Assembly (NCBI RefSeq): GCF_000471905.2 | Contig: NW_006498608.1 | Location: 3,787,547-3,851,546 of the forward strand | Direction: 5' to 3' | Source of the DNA: Amborella trichopoda | Taxonomy: Eukaryota > Streptophyta > Magnoliopsida > Amborellales > Amborellaceae | Length of the DNA stretch: 64,000 nt | Shown: positions 43,101 to 56,079 of the stretch, in pieces | Position numbering within the stretch: the stretch's first letter is position 1 | How the letters are laid out: each line of letters begins with the position of its first letter | Program-made: the position numbers and the translations under genes | Notes under the pieces: model-generated | What the model was told of the DNA's origin: nothing | Databases searched by the model: none | What the model saw: the letters and a program-made list of their open reading frames with translations, nothing else

Positions 43101-46100
43101 TGACTTTCCTATGCAGTATTTCATTGGTGTATGTAAATATTTACAGAATACTTTATTCATGCTTGTATGGAACTATGGATTATTAGCTGAAATCCATATA
43201 CATTTTGTGTTACTCTATTTATCTTTCTAATTCTCTATCATCCATGGTGAAGATCCAGATTATGAGATAATTGAAATCTCTTTGGTGATCCATTTCTCGG
43301 AAGACCTCCACTAAAGGATAATCCAATAACACCAGTTGAGCACCTGGTACTGTGGTGTCTGTGTTCACTTAGTATTTATCCTTGTCCTGTGATGTGTTTC
43401 TAATTGCACCATCTTAAATTTTACGACTCAATCACACTGGCTTTGGATGACTTTTTCTATTATTGTATATTATGTTTGAAAAAGAACCTATGGGTTCAAG
43501 CATTTCTTTGTATTGGCCAGCCTGTTTTTTTGTTTTGGTTAACTGAAATGTGTACCTCGCTAGATCTCGCCAGTTCTTTCCTAGTTTCATTCTATTCAGT
43601 TGCGGTGTGGATGGCCTGTATGGTTGTGGAAAACAAAGTACATTTCTGATGTTTTTATTTGCATTTGGGGATAGATTGATTTGCATAATGGACTTGTAAG
43701 ATGAAGGGAATTTGTACTTATTCTGCTCGACATTTTGATCTGTTTAAGTCTGTTGTATTCCCTGCAGAGATTTGTCAGATATCACTTATAATCTATTTCT
43801 TCTGCTTTTGTGTAGGATTACATAAAAGAGAGTGACAACCTGGTCTCCCTCCACAATCAAATTCGTGATTGTGATTCCATTTTATCACAGATGGAAATTC
43901 TGCTCAGTGGATTTCAGGTACGTCCTTTATCACTTCATATGAGTTTTCGAATCAAAATTTGAACCATGTGTATTTGGTCCGAATGATAGGATGGGATTTG
44001 ATGTGGAATGGTTTCTTGTTGCAGCAATGCTAAGAGAATATCTAGTTACTAGATATTTTAATTATTAATTATCAAAAGATATTTTCCTTTATTGCTCAGT
44101 TATTCAATAGAATGAGGTAATTCTAATTCTATAATGGACATCTATTTAATGTGAATATGAAAGTAATGGACTACTGGTGCTTAGTTATGGGATTTGCGCT
44201 TGGCAGTGTACATTCTTAGGAGCAGTTCATGGCGCTGAGCAGTTCCTAGGTTATTTTTTATATGAAGTCGTCCTTCACCCTATCTGATTGTCACAAATGT
44301 TTCATTAGCAATAATTTTAAATAAGATCTAAGATGTTAATCAATTATTTTCTTAGTCAATCTCTTTTTCTTATGAATCATATTAGAAATAAAAAATGGAA
44401 ATTTACTGATTGATAAGATATATAATTTAACAACATTGTGGTGTAAAAAAGCTTTCTGGATGTTGTCCTCGATTTAAAATGTTGTATATGCCTTGGAAGA
44501 AATTAGAGGATTGAAAATTGGTTTACATCCTGCATACCCCTCAGTCAGCGAATTGCCTTCTGGTTCTTTCTTTACTTGATAACAGTTATTTAGGAGCTTC
44601 TTTTGCAAATTGGTTTTCTTGATTGCCATTTTGTTGCTCTAAGTACATTGGACATAAATATATATTATAGCTTTTGAACTTCTTGTGTACAGTTTGGTTA
44701 TGATAATGTATGTCCTTTGTGTATTAGGCTGAGATTGGTTCTATTAGCTCAGAGATCAAAAGTCTCCAAGAGAAGTCAATGGATATGGGGTTGAAGCTGA
44801 AAAACCGTAAGGTATATGACAAATTGAAATTGGCATGCATATCCTTATGGTGGTTGTAGTGTTCATTTATGGGTTTGCATCTTAACTACTCTCTGCACGT
44901 GCTATTAGTCACTCCTCTACATTTGCTAGTAGCATCATGTTTTAACCTCCACACGTCTTGTCTCCCTTTTTTCTTTTGTACTATGTCACAAACACATGTT
45001 ACTCTCTAGTTTTCCTTCATGGGTCTGGACTTTTTATTTTTATCACAGTGATTCTGTGGCAATATACATGTAATTTAACCTCTTATAGGAAGCAGTTTCA
45101 TTGTTGCCCCATATAATATATTGATCTTTCTGGTCCTTTTATCTTCTTGGCTTCTAAATTATGAAGTATGTGATCATAAAAGAAACAACATAATCATGGC
45201 TGACAATGTGACATGGAATTTATACCATAACAACACAAACAGCGCATATAATGATGATATTATATGCCCAAAGTATGGTCAACAACATCTTATCTTGATT
45301 TCCTTTCATGTTAGAGAAATGGATGCTGGAAGGTTGAAGCTCTTGGGAATTTGATTCTGTGCTTCAGGGCAATCGTGATCAGTCCATGCCATGATGTACA
45401 TACTTATGAAACACCCTAGTTCCTTTGGTGAGGGTTAACCATTACCTTCAAAGCGTTTCTCGACTCCTTTGTTGTTGGCAGGGGAAGTACATAACGGTTT
45501 GAAAGGCTATGTATCTCTATGCACCAAAAGTCCATGGCCAACACCAACATGCCCTAGTATATGAAATGCTCTGTGATTATAAAGGGTACCCTAGGAAATA
45601 TAGGGTGGCCTCACACACATGCAAAACACATGTATAGGATTTGTATTTTATGTGTGTGATATCCATTTTTTCATGTACATTATAATCATATAATGAATAT
45701 CATATGCAATACATCAAATACACACATTATTGAGGTGAAAGGTGGCTCAATTGAGGAGATATGGGTTGCCTCATGTAATCCCAAACCCTAGGGAAGGCAA
45801 GCAGTTATTTAGAAAAGGACATTGTCTGAAAAACTTGTCAGCACTGAGCAATTTAATGCTGGCGAGCTGCAGTCCATGTTGTGTCAAGGACCTTGGCTCC
45901 ATATCAGGAGCTGCTTCCTTGTGCAACAAGGTGTTCTGCCTGGTGGGAAGTGTTAATGTGGTAGCTAGACTTGCATTTCCTAATTGTTCAGTACCAATTA
46001 CTCATGTAGGCTTACATTAACCAGTCACTGGCCAGACCTGTCTGGATAGGCGATCCTCTTGACATGATCGCACCGGTTTGGCCATTACAGTGCAGGAAAA

Positions 46101-49100
46101 AATTGCAGAAAAAGTTACGAAAAATGAGATGTTAGGGTTTGTGATAAAATTTGATGATAAACAGTATTTATTTTGTTGAAATTATCAAGCATGAAAGGAA
46201 TTTCGTTCCTAAAAAAGTTGTACAAAGCTTGTAGAGGGCTCAAATGGAAAAAATTTATGACATTTCATACAAAATGGATGTTAAATGAGGAAGAACAAGC
46301 TGTAATGATGAACTTTTGAAAAACAAAAATTTTTTACAAAAATTGTCAAAAATAAAAGCCGAGAATGAAGAATCCAAATCTAAACAAATATTTTGGTAAA
46401 ATGATGGAATACCTATTATAGATTGTTGCTAACATGGTCTGAAGTGAAATCTGGGTCAAATTGAGGATGAAAACTCAGATCTGAGGCTATTCTTTTACAG
46501 ATTTGAGCCTTGGTTTTCAAAAAACTCCCAAATTTGGAGCACTCAATATCGACCAAAAGTGGTTCCAATCAGCAAAATAGTTGTGCAGATCTTGTCAAGG
46601 GCTGCAAGAAGAAGATTTTGGCACAAGTTTTACACAAATGGTTCACAAATGGGGGAGAACCAAGTAAAAAAGCAGGTTTTCAAAAAGGGGTCTGATTTTG
46701 TTTTTAAAAAATAATAATTGGAGAATCACCAATTTTCTGAATTTGAATTGGCAAATTCCCAATTGAATTGCCCAATTCTCTGACCAACTGTGCGATCAAG
46801 GTAGATCATACTGATTCCCGGTTCCGTAAAGGAAAGGGAACTTGGATGGTCCCCTAGAAACTGGATCGGATCAGGTGATTTCGATCCGACCAGGCTCTTT
46901 TTTTTGTAAACCTTGCTTGTTACAAAGCAAACCTGGATTCTTTTCATCTTTAAGTCTAGTTTCTTCATGTTTTTCCCACTTGCCTCATGGAAATTCAAAG
47001 AGTTTGATCTGCACATATGCTACTTATAGAAAAACTGCACCAGTTCTGATATAAATTGCTTTGCAGGTGGCTGAGTTGAAATTGGCCAGATTTGTGGAAG
47101 ACATTATTGTCCCCCCAAGGATGGTGGACATAATTGTTGATGGAGAGGTGCTTTCTCGTCCATTTTTCTGCCTGCACTTAGTTATTACATAAATCATTTA
47201 TTTCTTCCAATCTTCGCAAAACCTGGTTTTCTGTGCCTATGATGAAGTTACCACCGAGTGGTGCTTTGCAACACAGAACCAGGCAGGGACCAGGTCTGAA
47301 TCATCAAGTCCCAAGTCCTAATGGTCAAGAGTTGGACTTTGCTCACTGTTTCTTCTAGAAATTCAGATAGACTCAGTTGAGACTCGGTGAGACTCAGCCA
47401 GACTTGGTCAAGACTTGTGTCATCGGAGTCGGGGTCTTCTGGCTGATGCCAGTATTGAGTGACTCCGGCGAATCCAAGTCAGACACACTGAGTTTTTTAA
47501 CACTGCCAATACAATTTGTACGTTTTTAGTTGTATCAAAAGCTCCTTTGATGTCTGATATTAGCCAAGGAGTTGGCAGTCCAAAAATTCCTTCAAAAAAG
47601 TAAATCTAAAAATACCTGAAAAATTAACATATCAGAAGTACCATAAATAATCATAAGCCCAAAAGAAGACATGAGAAATTTATTCTCACAAAACGTCGAA
47701 AAGAAATGTACCTTAAAAAGAAAAAAATGAATTTCACCAAGCTCTAGAGTCCCTGCTGATAAAGTACTCCAAAGGGAACACTGTAACAAAGTGAGGAACA
47801 ACATAAACATTTTTTATGAAAGTATTATGAATTAATCGTTATTATGAGATAATTGTTTTCATAAAAATCCAATTACTGAAATCATTCAAAAGAAGAAATG
47901 AAGATCAATTTTCACTGAGCTCCAAAAATATTTGAAGAAAATAAAGCCAAAAAAAAAAGAAGTCACAAACTAATATAACAATATGAGAAAATACCATAAA
48001 TAATCTTGAGCCTCAAAAGAAAAGGCTTCTTATAAAAAGGCAAAATCTAATATGACCAAGCGCAATTGTCTATGTACTGGAAAAAGAAAACTGCCTACAA
48101 AAAATTATTTGAAACATAGTATTGTCATAATAAGAGGTACATTAAGTTCGCTCCAAGTTGGTGTTTGGAACCCCAAACAAGGGAGGGCATTTTTGGAAGT
48201 TGGCCACTAAAGTTACTTAAGTCCGAATAAGTAATCACTCTTACTTGTTCTAGGTTCGAAACCGGGAAGATGTTTTTTTCGTTAAAAAATCTTGTTCCGA
48301 GTTTGGAACATAGACAAGCAGTGTATCTATGAATTATAACACATTGGCCCTATCTTGTTCCTAGTTCCAAACCTGGAACAAGATTTTTTAATGAAAAAAA
48401 CATGTTCTTCGTTTGGAACCCAGAACAGGAAGGGTTGTTGAAGTCATTAGGCTCAAGTGATTTAAGTGGGTCAAATAACCAAAATGCCCTGACTTATTCA
48501 TGGTTACAAACCCGGAACAAGGGCAATATGGAAATCTTTTTAACAAAAATCTTGAGGAGTTACCGGCTTCTTGTTAATAAATTGTTGATTTAACTTCCTT
48601 GTTGATTTTTAAGGTCGTTTACCATTTTAATGATATTTTCCATTTTACTTTTTGGAAAAAGTTTGTTCCATTGATTTGGTATAAAATTACAAACTGTTTA
48701 GTGGAAAACTACCAGCTTCAAAAGTTCACTTTCATTTGGGATATTTTATCCTTAATACATTGGCTGAACCTAATAAAGAAACGAATAAGCGGCAGGGATA
48801 GGACATTGAGATCTATAAATAAGAAGATGAGAGCAAGGATACAATAAGGTTGTATAGAGAAGAAAAAGAGGGGGAGGAAGGCATGGTGAAAGATGTGATA
48901 CATAAGGAGACAGAGGGAAATATGAAAGATTTCTTTGATAGGATTTTCTTAGAATTATACAAAGAGAGGGAGAGATAAGGGGTTCTCTATGAAGAGAGGC
49001 CAAGTTGGAATGGTTGGATGTTCTTGTAAAAATGGTTGGGATTGTCTTGTGCGACATGCACAGGACAATTGGAAGGTAGTATAGATATATGACACCACTC

Positions 49101-52100
49101 TAGTGAGCACAAAGCCATCACAAAACCCACATGTTATATATCCCAGACAATTTGTTGAAAACATGCAACACAATTCTGTCGCCATCCTAGAAATCTCATG
49201 GCAAATCCAACAAAATCAAGATTTCAGACACGTCACAAAAACCAAACCATGAAATGAAAGGCTAATTAGGCAAAAATAAAAAACAAAAAAGTGCTTACTG
49301 TTCTGAATTCATAGTAGAATATACAAAAAAGAACGGAGATAGGATCGTTGAACACTCCGGTTTACAGCTAGATTATATTGCTGGTAATCGGGTTTGTTGC
49401 TTGAAGAAATGGAATAAAGAGATTGTGGAGGGAAAGGGTAGAGGGTAAAGGGGATTTTTATCTCTTCCATCATATGCGTGTCTTCCATCTCTCTCTATCC
49501 CTATCACCTTTCATGTCGGAAAAATGGGGGAATATATGTTTTAGAGGCTGTCTTTGGGAAAGGTGAAAAGTGCAATGTTTTATAACCTTCATGTTATATC
49601 TAATTTTAGGAAATAAAAATCTTGAAATTGGGACATTTTCAAGTAGCATGTACAGAGAAATGCTTCTCCAAATCACTAACTTAAAATTTTAAAAAATAAT
49701 AATAATAAAATTGGGAAATTACTCATAGTGATTGTCAAAGATTTCGGAATGGTTGGTACTTTATAACATAGATAGAAATAGAGTGAGATACGACAGCAGG
49801 TGTAGTTCATCACTTGGGCACATACATTAGGTAGATACAATGTTCAAGACGATGGCGGCCGCTGCCCATGAGGTCAGTGGTCCCAACCGCCTAGGCTGCT
49901 GGGTAGCCGCTCAAGTGACCAGGTGTAAAGAAGATTTTTTTTTTTTGGGGGGGAGGGGTAGGGGTGTTTAAATTTTCATTTTCGCATTAAAAATTAGAAA
50001 TAATATAGAGTAATATTTTTAAAGTTGCACTTATAAATTAGAAACAAATTCAAACATAGCTAAAAATATATTATAAAATTTCAAATTTGCATTGTAAATT
50101 TAAAAACATATTAAAAAATACTATAGTCACAAAAAATAGCAAACTCTTAAAAAGAATTCCGCTCATTAAGTTTAATCATAAATGTAACGTCAAACTTCAA
50201 AAATAAACACAAGAAAATGATAAAAAAGCATAACATAACACATTACCTACGAAAAATATTAAACCCTAAATATTAAACAATTTACTAACATTTTGAAAAC
50301 CTATTGAATTAGGATAGAATCTGTCACTTTCGGTTGCCAAATGCTCTCTTTGGAAACCACTTTAATTCCCAAAAAGTTCAGGGTCGAATGCCTTTCTATC
50401 TCACAACTTTGAACTTGAATTCAATATTTAAAAAATTCAATCTTTGAGCTAAAAAATTTGCCGTCGCCAAAAGGTCTCTGGGCGGGCACCCAGGCAGTGC
50501 CCTGGGCAACTAGTTGGCCGCCCAAGGTCACCGCCCTGCCCCCCAAGGTCACCGCCCTGCCCCAAACGACATAGCCCAGTGCGGGGCGGTGAGGGTGTGG
50601 CAGCCGACTTTTTAAACTATAGTTATATATGGTAACCTCTTGAGGATTTATAAGGGCATAAATGAAGAATCTCAATTTTAGAAGTTGATGCACAAGCGAT
50701 GTGATTTTAATTAGAGTTTCCATTTGAGCACACATTACTGTCTGGGATTTACCTAATCCTGACAATAAGAGTCAACTCATTGTTTTCATTGTCACTTGAT
50801 TCATACTGCAGTTGTGGCACAACCTGATTATTCTGCTGCTGTGAAGTTAGCATCCTGTATATTATTCCAGGAATTGCCCTATCTTTACTGTCTTTTTTCC
50901 CCTTAGTTTCCTTATCTTGGTTCACAATGAGTCGGCTTGCTGATAAGGACCTGTATATGACATTACTTGAAGTTGGATTCTTTTGGCTTATTCCTGTAGT
51001 GCTAACACTTTTCTGCTTTTATGCCTACTTAGGCCTGTAAATCTTTTCTTTTTTTTTTTATAGAACCTCTGTAGTGCTCTCTGTATTCCAGCATTTCATT
51101 TTTTCTCTTTCTTTTCGGTAGCTCAGAGGTAGGATTCGAACTTGGGGTTAAGTGTTGCAATAGTAAAAACCTTAACCAATCAAGACCAAGCCTAACTTCC
51201 AGTTTTGTATGTTGGTACACGGGCAATGATAAAATGATTTGTTATGCAGGTGAATGGAGAATATATGAGAACTCTGGAGATATTGAGTAAAAAGTTGAAA
51301 TATGTTGAAACGGATCCGATGATAAAAGCATCAAGAGCTCTGAAAGATGTGCAGCCTGAGTTGGAAAGGCTCCGACAAAAAGCAGTGTCAAAGGTTCTTA
51401 CTCAGTTTAGAAACATACTTATTTGTAGTGTTCCTATTCAATGATTGAGTGAAATTTCTATAACTTGTTGCTCGTATATTTCATCTCTGAGCATGATATA
51501 CATCCTAAATTCTCTAAAGGGTCAACTGTGTTTTTTTTAATTATATTATGGCAATGAGTTTAGATATATTTGATGTGTAGTTCTTGTCTTGTAGGAAGCT
51601 AAAGATGTTTTTATAAGACTGCAATGGAATTTCATGGATGAAATTATTTGGAATAAATTCTTTATTGTGCTATATGCATGAGAAAAACTTCAGACCTGCT
51701 ATACAAAGGCCTAATAGGTAGAAAAAGAATAAAATCAAAGAAAATTTTTTTTTGATGTGCACAGTGTTTCAAAAAGCGCTAAGTGGCACCTAGGCGGCCG
51801 TCGGGGTCCAGGCCGCCCAGTTCCTAGTTGGGCACTCAGAACTTGGGCTGTCCAGTAGAAAGAAAAATGTTAGAATTTTAATATTCTAACCGTAAATGAG
51901 GACAATTTTGATATTCTAACCACAAATATTAGAATTTTGATATTTTATCCATAATCCATATTTTCATATAATGCTAAAACCACACAAGCATACACTGATA
52001 CACACAAAAGTTAGATAGTAGAAATTAGAAACTAAAACGAAAAAGCAAATATACAAAAATTCAGAAAATATACTGTCTAGGACTCAATAGTCAACACTCA

Positions 52101-55100
52101 ACACCAAGAGTCAAGAGTCTTCCTTTCCTTATTCTTCAATCATCATTATCATCATCAGAAGGAGCAGGTAAGCCTCATCGTATGCATCAGATTCGAGGCT
52201 ATTATTATCAGACTCAGAGTCATCTCCCTCTTCAACATAATGCTCATCCTCCTTTGTTTCTTTTGAATCTGCCTCTTCTACCTCCCTCTTACTTTGTGTA
52301 GATGCGGCCCTGGGAGTCTTGGCTGCTCTTCCCTTTTCTATTTTTTTGTGTTTCCCTGAACTCAAATATTGTATATCTCCTCCCTGGTAGCCTTAGGAAC
52401 ATTTTTACACGGGACAACATCCCCCTTAATACCGGCAAGGTGTTTTTTGAACTTGTAAATACCCTCATTAGTATCTTTTCTACAATAATTATATTTATTA
52501 CAATTTTTGTCATTCGGATTCGGGTTATGACCGTACTTCCAACCTGGATCATTACTTCTAGAAGAACCTGGATAAGATATTTTCATAGAACAAGGCTCAT
52601 TTTCATCCTTTTCTGGTTATACTAAGTTCAGATATTGTCTAATCTCATGTCGAATAGCTTCAGGAACCTTTTTGCAAGAAGCAACATTCCCTTTAATACC
52701 AACAAGGTGTTTCTTGAATCAGTTAATACCCCCATTGGTATCTTTTCATAGAAATTACACCTTATATAATTTTTATCGTTTGGTTTCAGGTTATGACCAT
52801 ACTTTGAACCCGGATCACTTCTTCTAGCAGAACCAGAAATAAACCTATTCAAATGACAAGCATTTTGTTCCTGTATATGTTTCACTGAACTCATATATTT
52901 GGTTATTCTCCTCTTTGATAGCTTCAGGAACATTTTTACAAGGGGCAACATTACCCTTAATACCGACAAGATATTTCATAAATCGGTTTATACCCGCTTT
53001 TGTATCTTTTTCACAATAATTGCATTTTATGCAATTTTTGTCATTCGGATTCGGGTTATATCCATATTTCCAACCTGGATCTCCACTTTGACTAGATCTT
53101 AAAGAAGACATCTCAAAATAAAACAAGCAATTTAAAAAATAAAGTTTTGCACTTACTTTGATTGCTTGAACTCCAAACTTCCACCTCTGAGATGTTTTCT
53201 GGTGCTAAAATATTAAAAAATACCCTCTAATAGGACTAAAAAAACTCCAAAGCTAAATCTAAACTTGATGGATGATGTTTGTGGTTTTAGGTTTTAAATG
53301 AACCCAAAATCCATCTTTAAAAGCATTTTTTTTTCAAAAAACCCCAAAAGAACTCTAAAAAAAAAACCCATTTCCATCCCTTGGGCGGGGCGCCTGCTCT
53401 AGGTGGCCGCCCAGGGACCGCCCGCCTAGTTTGGCCGCCTAGGCCTGGGCGATGCGCCCAAGTCTTCTGGACCGCCTAGGCGGCCACCGAGGCGCTGGGC
53501 GGTCCGCTTTTTGAATCACTGGATGTACCTTAAGAATGTAAAGCTGGCAAGTTTCACATTCAACATAGAACAAAGTGTGTGGCAGTCTTATTAAACTATC
53601 ACATTCAAGAAATCTATCAAATTGCCCATGAAATATGAATAATTGAACGCCTTGCCTATATCTTTTGATTTAATTTCAAAATACACATAAAAATGACATG
53701 ATTTTGAGTTGGAATAGTTGCAAATGGATAGAATGTTAAATAATTCATCTCATATGGGCATTTTGATAAATTTCCCTTGAACTTATTAACAATGAAAATT
53801 CAACTACAAGTTTTTAGTGTGGATCATTCCATTTCTAGGCTGGCATGTACTATATATTTAGAATTTGACTGTCTTCTCTATGAGTTGGATCTCTTTGGAG
53901 CCCCTTGACAGTAGTTAGCTCGGCTTTTTCCTTCAGAAAATGAGTTTGCCTCGCTTTCTCTTTCTCAGCCAAGACTATGTCCTTACTTTTGAGTTATTGC
54001 TCCCCTTGACATATTCTTGGCTATTGCTATTCTTTTCCTCCGTGCAAGTTCTATATTTGGCCTCAGCCCTTGTGGCATGTGGTTTGTATAAGGCCGGGAT
54101 CTTAAACAATCAAAGTATGGCGCAACTTCAAAGTATTGAAAGATGTTGTTTCAATACTGATAATCTTTGTGATGGCTTGAAAATTTATTTTCATGACTAA
54201 TTATAAAATTAAAAGCTTTAAAAATAGTGTAGCTCGAGCAAATCTATGAACACTTGAAAAACTTGAAAATTGATGGTCCGAAAATGCATTACAAGATTCA
54301 CTATGTCCAAGACTTGAAATCTATTTTTTTATGTCTATACATCTTGAGGTCAAGATGATCAAATTGAGGATGTTTGGGCATCGAAACTTCTTTTAGGTGT
54401 GCCTTAATTTGATTGTTTAGGGCCTTGCCCTTATGTAAACTTTTTCCATCTTGTAATACATTATCTAGACTATCCATTTTCAAGATTTTCAAGTGTTTAT
54501 AGATCTACTTGATTTGAACCATTATTGGAGTTGAAAATTTTATAATTAGAGAGGAAAATATATTCTCAAGCCATCCTAAGAATTTTTGACATCAAAATTA
54601 TGTTTATGATAAAAATTGGAGGTGCGCCTTAATTTGATTGTTTGAGGTTGCAATCTTATACAAACCACACCGTATATGTAATGCCTTGGACAGAATTGTA
54701 CAGATGCGTCGTATTAGACTTAGTGGGGCACCACGGCGTAGCATATTGTGTTCCATTCCTACCACAGTCAGCTTAAATCGTAAAGTGCACCTCAAAAATG
54801 CATTGAAAAAGGTTGTTTTGACGTTGATAAGCCGTCTAATTGATCATCTTGAAGTCGAGATGTATGGATATAGAAAAAAAAAAGATTTCCAGTCCAAAAA
54901 ATAGTACATCTTGCTACACATTATTTGGATCGTCTATTTTCAAGATTTTCATGCATTTATAGATCTGCTTGATAGTTGGAGTTTAAAATTCTATAATTAG
55001 AGATAAAAACAGATTCTTGGGCCATCCTAAGAATTGCCGATGCTAAAATTGCATCTTATGACAAAGTTTGGTGGTGCGCCTTACTTTGATTGTTTAAGGT

Positions 55101-56048
55101 TGCTACCATGCNNNNNNNNNNNNNNNNNNNNNNNNNNNNNNNNNNNNNNNNNNNNNNNNNNNNNNNNNNNNNNNNNNNNNNNNNNNNNNNNNNNNNNNNN
55201 NNNNNNNNNNNNNNNNNNNNNNNNNNNNNNNNNNNNNNNNNNNNNNNNNNNNNNNNNNNNNNNNNNNNNNNNNNNNNNNNNNNNNNNNNNNNNNNNNNNN
55301 NNNNNNNNNNNNNNNNNNNNNNNNNNNNNNNNNNNNNNNNNNNNNNNNNNNNNNNNNNNNNNNNNNNNNNNNNNNNNNNNNNNNNNNNNNNNNNNNNNNN
55401 NNNNNNNNNNNNNNNNNNNNNNNNNNNNNNNNNNNNNNNNNNNNNNNNNNNNNNNNNNNNNNNNNNNNNNNNNNNNNNNNNNNNNNNNNNNNNNNNNNNN
55501 NNNNNNNNNNNNNNNNNNNNNNNNNNNNNNNNNNNNNNNNNNNNNNNNNNNNNNNNNNNNNNNNNNNNNNNNNNNNNNNNNNNNNNNNNNNNNNNNNNNN
55601 NNNNNNNNNNNNNNNNNNNNNNNNNNNNNNNNNNNNNNNNNNNNNNNNNNNNNNNNNNNNNNNNNNNNNNNNNNNNNNNNNNNNNNNNNNNNNNNNNNNN
55701 NNNNNNNNNNNNNNNNNNNNNNNNNNNNNNNNNNNNNNNNNNNNNNNNNNNNNNNNNNNNNNNNNNNNNNNNNNNNNNNNNNNNNNNNNNNNNNNNNNNN
55801 NNNNNNNNNNNNNNNNATTTTAGTGAGGTGCACTTAATAAAAATATGAAAAAAATAATTCACAAAATAATAAATTGACCAAAATACCCCCAAAAATTTTC
55901 TAAATTTTAAGTAATTTGGATTTGTAGAAAAAAAATGAAAATTGAAACACTACCAGACAACTGTGACCGTGCGATGAAGTTTCGATGGTGATGAGGGTAG
56001 GCGAAATCACTGTTCATTTTCGCCTATAGGCGTTGGGAAGAGTTTTCC

Positions 56049-56079
<31 letters not shown>

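Noticed and set aside
45742-46020. 92-codon frame in VPS52 intron 6
   Set aside because: Lies in an intron between well-supported exons, has no recognisable domain, and no splice signals join it to the gene.
48200-48420. 'ggttcgaaaccggg' words as a tRNA or SINE promoter
   Set aside because: No matching A box at the right distance and no tRNA-like fold; the words recur as an inverted pair instead.
49850-50610. GC-rich islands as a CpG-island promoter or gene exon
   Set aside because: The GC words are subterminal repeats of a hAT-like element; they recur at 51780-51860 and 53385-53515 with hAT ends.
51100-51200. tRNA-like text ('gtagctcagaggtaggattc' and 'gattcgaac')
   Set aside because: The B-box-like and A-box-like words are too close, and no cloverleaf can be drawn; at best a repeat that shares the words.
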